This document shows, one piece after another, positions 56,404-64,000 of a DNA stretch of 64,000 nucleotides. Origin of the DNA: Haloglomus halophilum (GTDB lineage: Archaea; Halobacteriota; Halobacteria; Halobacteriales; Haloarculaceae); assembly GCF_024298885.1 (NCBI RefSeq), contig NZ_CP101166.1, forward strand, positions 3,719,149 to 3,783,148, written 5' to 3'. Position numbers and translations under genes: made by a program. Position 1 is the stretch's first letter. The number at the start of each line of letters is the position of its first letter. Under the pieces are notes generated by a model. That model saw only the letters and a program-made list of their open reading frames with translations, did no database searches and had not been told where the DNA came from.

Positions 56404-58943
56404 GCGGCCCCGTCGACTACCAGCGGTTCGTCGACGCGGCGGACCACCAGATCGTCAACCATCCCAGGCGGGTTGTCGGGGCGTTCCTCGTCCTGACACT
56501 GGTGTTCGGGGCCGGGCTCGGCGCCGTCTCCACGGACGCCGGAACCGAGGGGTTCACCCAGGACGTGCCCGCGCAGGTGGCGTTCGAGGAGGTGCAAGAC
56601 GAGTTCGAGACGAGCGCGTTCACGACCGACACCGGGAGCACACAGCTCATCCAGCGCGGCGAGAACGTGCTCTCGAAGAGGGGGCTGTTGCGGATGCTGA
56701 AGGCTCAGAACCGCGTCGAGGACCACGATGAGCTCCGGGTCACCTCGACGGCCTCGGCCGCGACCATCGTGGCGACCACGCTGGACCCACAGGCCCGAAC
56801 GACCGAGCAGCAGCTCCGCGCGGTCGAGCGGGCCACGCCGCGTGAGATAGACCAGGCCGTCCGGACGGCTGCCGACCGGAACCCCCGGTTCGTGGGGCTC
56901 CTCTCGAACGACTTCAACCGCGGCTCGGCGTCGGCCGGCGCCACCATCGGCGTCGTCACCCACGAGGTCCCGGCCGGGCTCTCGGCCTCCGCGGGACAGG
57001 GTGGCTCCAGCCCCCTGACGCCGCTCCAGCTCCGGACGGACTACGTCGTCGGGAGCGTCGGCGGCGAGATGATCGTCTTCGGGTCCGGCATCATCTCGGC
57101 CGAGTTCGCCAACGTCATCGGTGATTCGCTCATCATCGTCGTGCCCGCCGCGGTGCTGTTCATCCTCCTGTTCCTCATCATCTCCTACCGGGACCTCGCG
57201 GATCTCCTGCTGGGGATGGTGGCGCTGGCGATGGGGCTCATCTGGACGTTCGGGTTCATGGGGCTTGCGGGCATCCCGTTCAACCAGATTCTCATCACCA
57301 TCCCACCGCTGTTGCTGGCGGTCGGCATCGACTTCGGCATCCACGCGGTGAACCGCTATCGCGAGGAACGGGTGGCGGGCGCCGATATCGGCCCGGCGAT
57401 GCGCATCACGACCGACCAGTTGCTGGTCGCCTTCTTCATCGTCACCGGGACGACCGTCATCGGCTTCTCGGCCAACCTCACGTCGGCGCTGCCACCGATC
57501 CGGGACTTCGGCATCGTCGCCGCCGTCGGCATCGTGTTCACCTTCCTCATCTTCGGGGTGTTCCTCCCCGCGGCGAAGGTGCTGCTGGACCGCTCCCGGC
57601 AGAAGTACCCTATCCCGACGTTCTCGACGACGCCCCTGGGCGCGGAGGGCTCACGGCTGGGCAGGGCGCTCTCGGGGGGTGTCTTCATCGCGAAGCGGGC
57701 CCCCGCCGTCTTCCTCGTCGTCGCCCTGCTCGCGACGGGCGGGATGGCCTACCACGCGACCGGCGTCGACACGACCTTCTCGAACGAGGACTTCCTGCCG
57801 CCGGAGGAGAACCCGGACTACCTGATGGCGCTCCCGGAGCCGTTCAAGCCCTCCGAGTACACCGTGACGGCCCTGACCAACTTCCTCCAGGAGAACTTCG
57901 AGTCGAGCCAGTCCGACACCGTGACGGTGTACGTCGAGGGGCCGATGCGCCAGGACCAGTCGCTGGAGGTGCTGTACCGTGCCGGCGACGACCCGCCCGA
58001 CGCGTTCGTCCGCCAGGGCGGTCGTGCCGACGCGACCTCCATCATCACCGTCATCGACGAGTACGCCGCCCGGGACGAGGAGTTCCGGAAGCTGGTCGAA
58101 CGCAACGACCGCAACGGCAACGGCGTCCCCGACGACGACCTGCCGGCGGTGTACGCCGCGCTGACGGCCGAGGACTCGCCGGTCCGTGGGCAGGCGCTGC
58201 GCTACATCACGGGCGACCGGCGCTCCACCCGGCTGGTCTACAGCGTCAAGGCCGACGCCACACAGAGCGAGATCACCGAGGATGCCCGGTCCGTCGCGGC
58301 CGATATGGAGCGGCCACGCACCTCGTTCCGGGCGACCGCCACGGGCTCGACCGTCGTGTTCGAGGCCATCTCCGGCCTCATCCTCGACTCCGCGCTCACC
58401 TCGCTGATCATCGCGCTGGGGGGGACCGCGGTCTTCCTCCTGTTGGTCTACTGGGTGCTCGAGGGCAAACCCTCGCTCGGCATCGCCAACCTCGTCCCCA
58501 TCGTGGTCACGGTGTCGTTCGTCGCCGGGTCGATGCGCGTGTTCGGCATCTCGTTCAACGCCTTCACGGCGACCATCCTCGCCATCACCATCGGGCTGGG
58601 CATCGACTACTCGGTCCACGTCACCCACCGGTTCGCGGACGAGTACAGGCAGCGGGACCTGTACGAGGCACTCGACCGCACGGTGCGGGGGACCGGCGGG
58701 GCGCTCGCCGGCTCGATGCTGACCACCGTCTTCGGCATCGGCGTGCTGGTCCTGTCGGTGTTCCCCGCCATCGGCCAGTTCGGCATCCTCACGGGGCTGA
58801 GCGTCATCTACGCCTTCGTCGCCTCGCTGCTCGTCCTGCCCTCGGCACTCGTCGTCTGGGCGCGACTGTTCGGTGGCGGCGGCACGACCGCCCGAAGCGG
58901 CGACACGCCACCGTCATCGGCGGCGGCCGGCGACGCGGACTGA
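56400..58943 (+). CDS. RND/MMPL-family exporter
   Basis: 847 residues. A first helix (about 26-46), an outer domain (about 47-235), six helices, a second outer domain, and five more helices. The internal signature IDFGIHAVNRYREE in the first half and LGIDYSVHVTHRFADE in the second are the paired GxDYxxxxxxR motifs of MMPL/RND proteins. Starts in the ATGA overlap of the surface-protein gene, so the two are co-translated. Likely exports lipids or hydrophobic compounds with the partner's help. Confidence 0.87.
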   Translation: MSGPVDYQRFVDAADHQIVNHPRRVVGAFLVLTLVFGAGLGAVSTDAGTEGFTQDVPAQVAFEEVQDEFETSAFTTDTGSTQLIQRGENVLSKRGLLRMLKAQNRVEDHDELRVTSTASAATIVATTLDPQARTTEQQLRAVERATPREIDQAVRTAADRNPRFVGLLSNDFNRGSASAGATIGVVTHEVPAGLSASAGQGGSSPLTPLQLRTDYVVGSVGGEMIVFGSGIISAEFANVIGDSLIIVVPAAVLFILLFLIISYRDLADLLLGMVALAMGLIWTFGFMGLAGIPFNQILITIPPLLLAVGIDFGIHAVNRYREERVAGADIGPAMRITTDQLLVAFFIVTGTTVIGFSANLTSALPPIRDFGIVAAVGIVFTFLIFGVFLPAAKVLLDRSRQKYPIPTFSTTPLGAEGSRLGRALSGGVFIAKRAPAVFLVVALLATGGMAYHATGVDTTFSNEDFLPPEENPDYLMALPEPFKPSEYTVTALTNFLQENFESSQSDTVTVYVEGPMRQDQSLEVLYRAGDDPPDAFVRQGGRADATSIITVIDEYAARDEEFRKLVERNDRNGNGVPDDDLPAVYAALTAEDSPVRGQALRYITGDRRSTRLVYSVKADATQSEITEDARSVAADMERPRTSFRATATGSTVVFEAISGLILDSALTSLIIALGGTAVFLLLVYWVLEGKPSLGIANLVPIVVTVSFVAGSMRVFGISFNAFTATILAITIGLGIDYSVHVTHRFADEYRQRDLYEALDRTVRGTGGALAGSMLTTVFGIGVLVLSVFPAIGQFGILTGLSVIYAFVASLLVLPSALVVWARLFGGGGTTARSGDTPPSSAAAGDAD

Positions 58944-59082
58944 CCGGCGGTGCCCTACGGAGGCTCTTTCGGCCACCTGGACGAGAACTGCTACCTGAGC
59001 GCCGCTGCCGCACCTTTTGATGCTCTTGTCAGAATCCATTAAGTGGAGGATGCCATCGATTCAGGTACGCCACCCCGTACCC

Positions 59083-59694
59083 ATGTCCCAGCCCACGACC
59101 TCGACGGACCCCATCGCCCACGCGGCCCCGGCCCGCCTGGCGACGGCCTCGGGCAGTAACATCGCCGTCGTCGGCGAGCCGATGGTCGGAAAGAGCGGTG
59201 TCGCCTTCGACGCGCTCGAGGCGGCTGCCGACGCCGGCCGCGACACCCTCCTCATCTCGGCCGCCCGCGGCCCCGGTCGGATGCCCGTCCCGGACCCGGT
59301 GTCGGTCGTCGACTGCACGCCGGGCCCGGAATCGGAGGACGCCGTGTCCGTGAACTCCCCGGCCGACCTGACGGGCATCGGTATCCCCGTCTCGAGGTTC
59401 CTCGGCGACGCGGACCGCCCGGTCGTCGCGGTGGACTCGCTGACCTCGCTCCTCCTCTACAACGAGACGCGGGAGGCCTTCCGGTTCTTCTCCGTGCTGA
59501 GCACGCAGATCGCGAGCGCGAACGGCCTGGGGATGTACCTCGTCGACGACGGCGCCCACGACGGGCGGACGGTCCGGACGTTCGCCCAGCTGTTCGACGG
59601 CCAGGTCGAACTCCGAAGCGGTCTCGGCGGCACCGAGGCCCGCGGCCGAGGGGTCGAGACGCTGCCCGCCGAGTGGTTGCCGGCGCGGAGCTGA
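59083..59694 (+). CDS. KaiC/RecA-like ATPase, DUF7504 type
   Basis: 203 residues. Walker A VGEPMVGKSG (30-39) and Walker B PVVAVDSLTSLLLY are clear, followed by a shortened RecA core. Such proteins are found in haloarchaeal signal transduction. No output or kinase domain is attached. A TTAAG at 59040-59044 may be the promoter, giving a leader of about 15-20 nt. Confidence 0.72.
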   Translation: MSQPTTSTDPIAHAAPARLATASGSNIAVVGEPMVGKSGVAFDALEAAADAGRDTLLISAARGPGRMPVPDPVSVVDCTPGPESEDAVSVNSPADLTGIGIPVSRFLGDADRPVVAVDSLTSLLLYNETREAFRFFSVLSTQIASANGLGMYLVDDGAHDGRTVRTFAQLFDGQVELRSGLGGTEARGRGVETLPAEWLPARS

Positions 59695-59757
59695 CCGGAG
59701 CGGTTCGCGGCGGTACGAGGCCCCGGATGGGACACCGGGACGGTCTCTCTATCTCTC

Positions 59758-60558
59758 TCAGTGCCACTCGTCGCGGAGCGACGCGGCCTGCTCGGGGTCG
59801 TGCCCGTACAGGACGGTCGCGTCCGTCCGGCGCTCGATGTCCTTCAGCCGGCGGAGCGATTCCCGCCAGTCGGCGTTGCTCGTCGTGAGTGACTGCCCCA
59901 TCGGCGCCTCGTCCTCGTAGTTGGGGCGCAGGAACGCCTCGTCGCCGGCGACGAGGACGGTGCCGTAGGCGTCCGTATCGAGTCGTGCGCCGAGCAGACC
60001 CGGCGTGTGGCCCGGGAGGTGGAGCAGCTCGAAGCCCGGCACGAGTTGGCGCTCGCCCGCTACGACCTGCCAGTTCAGGTCGTGGTCGAAGTCGCTCGCG
60101 AGGTAGGCGTTCGCGCCGGCCGGCGTCTTCGCCGAGAGGTAGGCGAACTCCACCTCGCGCTGGTGGACGTAGACGGGAACGTCGGTGCCGGCGAACTCGT
60201 AGAGCCCGCCGGCGTGGTCGAGGTGGAGGTGGCTCTGGACCACGATGTCGATGTCGTCGAGCGCGTAGCCCACGTCACCGAGGGCCGTTTCGAGGTCCCG
60301 CTCGCCCGCGTCGGGGTGTGCGAACGCCTCGAACAGCGGCTCCGGCCAGTAGCCGTCGCCGGCCTCCGGGTGCGACCCGGTGTCCCACAGGATGGTCCCG
60401 TCGGGGTGGTCGACGAGCAGGTTCCAGACGGCGAACTCGCCGTAGTCGGAATCGGGATTCCGGTTCGAGTAGGTCGCCGCCGTCGTCCCGTCGATGGCGA
60501 AGTTCCGGTCCGACATGATCGTCCCACGGTCCAGCAGGTGGAGGTCCATCTCGACCAT
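59758..60558 (-). CDS. N-acyl-homoserine-lactonase-like MBL hydrolase
   Basis: 266 residues. SHLHLDHAGG supplies H110, H112, D114 and H115; later ligands in HLPGHTPG, VAGDEAFL and YGHDPEQ. The N-terminal MDLHLLDRGTI and NLLVDHPDGTILWDTGSHP match AiiA/AttM-type lactonases. AHL cleavage in a haloarchaeon is an inference; other lactones are possible. AT-rich promoter region at 60620-60730. Confidence 0.8.
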   Translation of the reverse strand: MVEMDLHLLDRGTIMSDRNFAIDGTTAATYSNRNPDSDYGEFAVWNLLVDHPDGTILWDTGSHPEAGDGYWPEPLFEAFAHPDAGERDLETALGDVGYALDDIDIVVQSHLHLDHAGGLYEFAGTDVPVYVHQREVEFAYLSAKTPAGANAYLASDFDHDLNWQVVAGERQLVPGFELLHLPGHTPGLLGARLDTDAYGTVLVAGDEAFLRPNYEDEAPMGQSLTTSNADWRESLRRLKDIERRTDATVLYGHDPEQAASLRDEWH

Positions 60559-60731
60559 ACCCGTCGTAGGGGCGGCGCGGTCAAACCCTTGTGGGCGGCG
60601 AGGCGGTGGAGCGGGGAGGTGTGCAGAGAGGTCGTTATCGTCGTCAGCACGCCGATAGAATCTGCAATCAGATATTTCGAACCATATCAGAGAATCAACC
60701 GAACAATGTCGAATATTCGGCTAGAATCCCG

Positions 60732-61940
60732 TCATGCCCCGATGGGAACCACTCGCATCACGGCCCCGATGAGGCCGCCGTCGTCGGTCGAGGTGGCGGT
60801 AGGGCCCTGTGGCTCCGTCGGTGTCGCGGCAGGGGTCGCACCGGGGGCGCTCGTCGAGGTTTCGTCACCGACCAGTCCGCCGGTCGCCTCGGTCGGCGAG
60901 GGGGTCGCGGTGGCGGCACCGGCACCGGACTCCCCACCACCCGACGCCGGGGTGGGCGTCGGGGTCGAACCCGTGGTGTCGCCCGACTCGTTCTTGGTGC
61001 CGAAGATGTCCGTCTCGAACTCCTGGACGTACGTCATCCGGTCGAGCGGGACGCGGATCTCGTTCCCGGTCGGGAGCTCGACCTTCGCGTAGAAGTCGAT
61101 GCGAAGCGTCGTCTCCTGGTCGTTCTGGAGGTGCGAGACCCACCACTCGTCGAGGTTGCCGTTGTCGATGGTCGGGGTCGTGCGGAGGGTCTCGGTGCTC
61201 TCGCCCGGGATGACGTAGGTCTCGTCGGTCGCCCCGGAGCCCATCGAGATGTTGTTCATCGTGATGTCGTAGCCGACCTCCGTGATGGTGTAGGGCTTCA
61301 GCTGCGGGTTGTAGACGACGAACTCCATCGGAATCGGCGTCTCCTGGCGGTCGACCTGCCCCCACTCGGCGTCCGTCCGGTTGATGTAGAGGACCGGGTT
61401 GGAGTAGAGCGGGTTCTCCGGGCCGTTCACCGGCCGCGTCTCATCCGAGGCGAACGCGCTGATGATATCCGTCTCGACCTGCTTGCGCTGGTTCAGGTCG
61501 AACGAGCGGTTGCCCAGCACCGAGGTCTGCACCGTCGCGTCGATGGTGACGTTGGTCACCTCGTCGTTGCGGATGTGCGAGACCCACCACGGCGGGATAC
61601 GGTCGTTGCGCATCCGGGTGCGGAACGGGAGCGTGGTGTTGCCCGAGTCCACGTCGAGTCCCGCCTTCGACCCGTGGGCAATCTCGACGTCGTTCATGTA
61701 GACGGTGTAGTTGACCGTCGAGCCGCCCAGTCGGACCCCGATGGGGTTGGGGTTGTTCACCACCAGGTCGGTCAGGATCATCGTCCGCTCGTCGTTCACG
61801 TCGCCGAACCGGTTCTCCACGTCGACGACCGACGGCGCACCCACCAGACCCAGGGCGAAGGCCCCACCGACGCTGGCCGTCAACACGCCCAGCGCGGCGA
61901 CGACGGCCTTCACCCGTGCTATGGCACGGTCGTCCATCAT
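60732..61940 (-). CDS. LEA14-type (WHy-domain) surface protein
   Basis: 402 residues. A membrane helix near the N-terminus (13-37) is followed by two LEA-2/WHy domains: VNNPNPIGVRLGGSTVNYTVYMNDVEIAHG (first) and VVYNPQLKPYTITEVGYDITMNN (second), each closed by a PPWWVSHIRND / LDEWWVSHLQND segment. The tail is Thr/Pro/Gly-rich with a final weak hydrophobic stretch. LEA-2 proteins bind or protect membranes and proteins under stress. Confidence 0.8.
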   Translation of the reverse strand: MMDDRAIARVKAVVAALGVLTASVGGAFALGLVGAPSVVDVENRFGDVNDERTMILTDLVVNNPNPIGVRLGGSTVNYTVYMNDVEIAHGSKAGLDVDSGNTTLPFRTRMRNDRIPPWWVSHIRNDEVTNVTIDATVQTSVLGNRSFDLNQRKQVETDIISAFASDETRPVNGPENPLYSNPVLYINRTDAEWGQVDRQETPIPMEFVVYNPQLKPYTITEVGYDITMNNISMGSGATDETYVIPGESTETLRTTPTIDNGNLDEWWVSHLQNDQETTLRIDFYAKVELPTGNEIRVPLDRMTYVQEFETDIFGTKNESGDTTGSTPTPTPASGGGESGAGAATATPSPTEATGGLVGDETSTSAPGATPAATPTEPQGPTATSTDDGGLIGAVMRVVPIGA

Positions 61941-61999
61941 ATCGGCCGGAGTCGTGGCCCGCGTATCAACCTTCTGCCCCCGTCTCGCTGACGTTTCGT

Positions 62000-63043
62000 T
62001 CAGTCCGCGGCGCCTCCGTGCGGTCCCGGCCGGGGCGCGCTCAGCAGGCCGAGGAATCCCCCGACCACCGCGGCGAGGAACACGGCCCCGACCCAGAGGT
62101 GGACCGTCCACGAGAGGGACCCACGGGCAGCCAGCGCGATGAAGTGCACCGCGACGAACGCGCCCGGCGTCACGGCGCCGACGAGAGGTGGCCAGCGGCG
62201 GTGGTCGAGACGGCGCCGGGCGAGCGTCGCGGCCACCTCCGCGACCAGTCCGGCAGCCAGGTACCACGGAATCAGCCAGACGTGCCCGCCGAGCCACGCG
62301 ACGGCACCTGCCGGAACCACGACGAGCAGCGTCACGGCGCCAGCAGGGAGCGTGACCCGCGTCGAGAGGAACAGGACGACGGCCGCGACGAGTGCGGCGT
62401 GGAAGAGGATGCCCGAGAGGCCGTGGGCCGCGCTCACGCCGCCCTCGCCCGCGAGCAGGAAGGCGGGATGGGCGTAGACCGTGAACACCGTCACGACGAC
62501 GGCGGCGAGCGTGCTGGTCAGCACGAGCGGCCCGGTGGCGAGCCAGCCTCGTGGCTCCGCGCCGTCGTGCACTCGTGCGAGCGTCGCCCGCAGTGGGGAG
62601 GTACAGAAGAGGACGCCTCCGGACGCGAGCGCGAGGTGGGTCGGGCTGGCGAGCGCCTCCACGTTCGCCTCCGAGCCGAACGTCGCGTGCCAGAGCGCGT
62701 CGCCCGGCCCGGCGAGCGCGAACAGGACGAGCCCGACGAGTCCGAGGCCGTAGCCCGTCGGAACCGCTTCCCGCCAGTCCGCGCCGCGCCAGCGTTCCCG
62801 CTGGACGACCACCGCGAGGAGGCCGGCCACGGCGAGGAACCCGGAGTAGATGACCGCGTGTTCCGGCGTGAGGAAGCCCTCCTCCGCGAAGCTGAACCCC
62901 TCGACGTGGGACCGAACGTCGAGGACGAGTCCGGCCGTCCCCCAGCAGACGCAGGCGGTCACCAGCCAGTCCAGTCGGCGCCCGGCGAGCCAGTCCGTTC
63001 CGTCGCTGTCGGCGTGGCCGGTGGTCACCGTCGCCTCGGTCAT
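62000..63043 (-). CDS. Multi-pass membrane protein, unknown
   Basis: 347 residues, about eight membrane helices. Membrane-facing polar residues recur (TPEHAVIYSG, DALWHATFG-E, SPTHLAL, TVYAHPAF). These His/Glu/Asp in helices suggest metal or proton handling. No known family. Start MTEATVTTGHAD at 63043. Confidence 0.7.
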   Translation of the reverse strand: MTEATVTTGHADSDGTDWLAGRRLDWLVTACVCWGTAGLVLDVRSHVEGFSFAEEGFLTPEHAVIYSGFLAVAGLLAVVVQRERWRGADWREAVPTGYGLGLVGLVLFALAGPGDALWHATFGSEANVEALASPTHLALASGGVLFCTSPLRATLARVHDGAEPRGWLATGPLVLTSTLAAVVVTVFTVYAHPAFLLAGEGGVSAAHGLSGILFHAALVAAVVLFLSTRVTLPAGAVTLLVVVPAGAVAWLGGHVWLIPWYLAAGLVAEVAATLARRRLDHRRWPPLVGAVTPGAFVAVHFIALAARGSLSWTVHLWVGAVFLAAVVGGFLGLLSAPRPGPHGGAAD

Positions 63044-63166
63044 GGGTGTCCGTGCCACGGGGACGAGCGAAAGGCCACTGCCGGACATCACAGGGCCGTT
63101 ATACCGGCCGCCACGCCCGGTCGGGCGAAACGGCAGTCTCAAGTGGGCCCCGACGGACGCTCGGGT

Positions 63167-63355
63167 ATGGAATCTACGGCCACGTCCGACAAGTCCGTGG
63201 GGCTGAGTGTCCTCTTCGTCGCGCTCGGCCTCGTCGCGGCGCTCGGCATGTTCCTCACGGCCATCGCCCACGACCAGCTCGGCTCGGGAATCGCCTTCGC
63301 CGTCGCGATGCTCGGCGGGGCACTTGCGGTCGCCGCCGTTCACGTCTACAGCTGA
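63167..63355 (+). CDS. Two-helix small membrane protein
   Basis: 62 residues with two hydrophobic helices (about 11-33 and 39-60) joined by AHDQLGSG. Similar short proteins occur near such genes in haloarchaea (DUF7525-like), but I am not certain. It diverges from the previous gene. Confidence 0.6.
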   Translation: MESTATSDKSVGLSVLFVALGLVAALGMFLTAIAHDQLGSGIAFAVAMLGGALAVAAVHVYS

Positions 63356-63430
63356 ACGTCCCAGGACAACTCCCGGCAGCACGCATCCTGCCTCCCGATA
63401 TCCGGAACGTATGACACGAACCGACAACCG

Positions 63431-63436
63431 TTAAGT
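63431..63436 (+). promoter_or_regulatory. TATA box of the winged-helix gene
   Basis: TTAAGT is 24-29 nt before the ATG at 63460. Confidence 0.5.
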
Positions 63437-63459
63437 CCGTCCCGCGCCTACGTGTTCCC

Positions 63460-63684
63460 ATGAGCGAGATGAGCGAGGAGGACGAGCGCATCCTGTCCTA
63501 TCTGCGCGACAGCGTCTCCGGGGGCGAGCGCTACTTCCGGGCGAAGAACATCGCCACGAAGGTCGGACTGACCGCCAAGCAGGTCGGTGCGAGACTCCCA
63601 CGCCTCGCCGAGGAGTCCGAGGACGTCGACATCGAGAAGTGGGGCCGGGCGCGCTCGACCACGTGGCGCGTCACCCCCGAGTGA
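63460..63684 (+). CDS. Small winged-helix protein (DUF7123-like)
   Basis: 74 residues. SEEDERILSYLRDSVSGGERYF, then an HTH-like NIATKVGLTAKQVGARLPRLAEE and the end KWGRARSTTWRV: the length and order suit a winged helix. Probably a transcription regulator or adaptor. I recognise it as a conserved haloarchaeal family. Confidence 0.75.
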   Translation: MSEMSEEDERILSYLRDSVSGGERYFRAKNIATKVGLTAKQVGARLPRLAEESEDVDIEKWGRARSTTWRVTPE

Positions 63685-63751
63685 CGACCCGGCTGACCAC
63701 CCACGGCCGTCGTACCGTCCCGCTTTTCTACCGACGGCCCGACATGACCGT

Positions 63752-64000
63752 ATGACCGTCCGCGTCGAGCGTACCTTCGACCTCGCGGCGCCGCCGGCCG
63801 ACGTGTGGGCCTTCATCGCCGACCCGCGCAAGCGGGCCGAGCCCATCAGCGTCGTCGAGGAGTTCGAGGTGACCGGCGACCACACCGCCATCTGGCACGT
63901 CGCGCTCCCCATCCCGTACACCGACCGGACCATCGCCGTCGAGACCGAGGACACCCGCGTCGACGAGCCGTCCTACGTCGAGTTCGTCGGCCGGTCGAAG
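63752..64000 (+). CDS. SRPBCC (START-like) protein, N-terminal part
   Basis: 83 residues visible up to the window edge. MTVRVERTFDLAAPPADVWAFIADPRKRAEPI is the START/SRPBCC beginning (beta strand, then the PPADVW turn), and the next strands fit a lipid or cofactor cavity. The product is unknown; CoxG-like and polyketide-cyclase-like proteins share this fold. The gene is cut by the window end. Confidence 0.8.
   Translation, partial: MTVRVERTFDLAAPPADVWAFIADPRKRAEPISVVEEFEVTGDHTAIWHVALPIPYTDRTIAVETEDTRVDEPSYVEFVGRSK

Noticed and set aside
1-64000. tRNA, rRNA, CRISPR arrays, insertion sequences, integrases, prophage and replication origins
   Set aside because: Looked for on both strands; no cloverleaf, no regularly spaced repeats of 25-40 bases, no transposase or integrase motifs, and no Orc1/Cdc6 gene with origin boxes.

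Overview
The window looks like chromosomal DNA of an extremely halophilic archaeon (Halobacteria). It is very GC-rich, nearly all proteins are strongly acidic, many start codons lie about 22-35 nt below AT-rich TATA-like boxes with no room for a Shine-Dalgarno leader (leaderless transcripts), and many genes belong to families I know from haloarchaea: the RPA-associated protein/Rpe pair, archaeal MptE, archaeal deoxyhypusine synthase, eIF-1A, a salactin/volactin-type actin, a DICT-domain sensor and DUF7504-type ATPases. I see no rRNA, tRNA, CRISPR array, insertion sequence, integrase or plasmid/virus gene. This is a core chromosomal segment, not an island, and genes are densely packed.

Layout. 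1-6.0 kb: end of an RPA operon (rpap, rpe), a small MscS channel, a LysE-type exporter, an enoyl-CoA hydratase/isomerase, an MFS carrier and two small UspA-like proteins. 6.0-13.3 kb: VOC protein, membrane proteins, a Tat-exported beta-propeller, aspartate-semialdehyde dehydrogenase, an MFS/MBL-hydrolase operon, and mptE. 13.6-18.1 kb: a small membrane protein, folP, a TrkA-type potassium channel and deoxyhypusine synthase. 18.1-25.6 kb: an ArlD/E-domain protein, a von Willebrand lipoprotein, two small helical acidic proteins, an MFS carrier, an actin homologue lying directly downstream of a second ArlD/E-domain gene, and cspA. 25.8-31.6 kb: methyltransferase, receiver-domain protein, CapA-type lipoprotein, and a translationally coupled pair of a semialdehyde dehydrogenase and an acetolactate-synthase-like ThDP enzyme. 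31.7-38.2 kb: voltage-gated channel with a zinc-ribbon tail, eIF-1A, UspA proteins, a TauE/SafE permease, a membrane-fused spermidine-synthase-like protein and a GNAT enzyme. 38.3-50.3 kb: cytochrome P450, GIDE-like membrane protein, DJ-1/PfpI protein, CbiX plus a DR2241-type Fe-S protein, Trm112-like protein, lipoprotein, MBL hydrolase, TspO, UspA, P-loop ATPase and NurA. 50.4-64 kb: porBA-type ferredoxin oxidoreductase, DICT protein, a COG1361 surface protein coupled to an RND/MMPL exporter, a KaiC-like ATPase, an AHL-lactonase-like enzyme, a LEA14-type protein, membrane proteins, a winged-helix protein and the start of an SRPBCC protein.

Themes. Central carbon metabolism appears twice: the ferredoxin-dependent 2-oxoacid oxidoreductase, and the ThDP enzyme/semialdehyde dehydrogenase pair, which resembles the cyanobacterial 2-oxoglutarate decarboxylase shunt and is the strongest lead here. 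Cell-surface and cell-organisation genes (actin, two ArlD/E-domain proteins, CARDB-like protein with exporter, several lipoproteins) form a second theme. Folate/pterin and corrinoid/sirohaem steps (MptE, FolP, CbiX, DR2241) form a third. All functional names rest on reading translated sequences from memory of families; no search was run.
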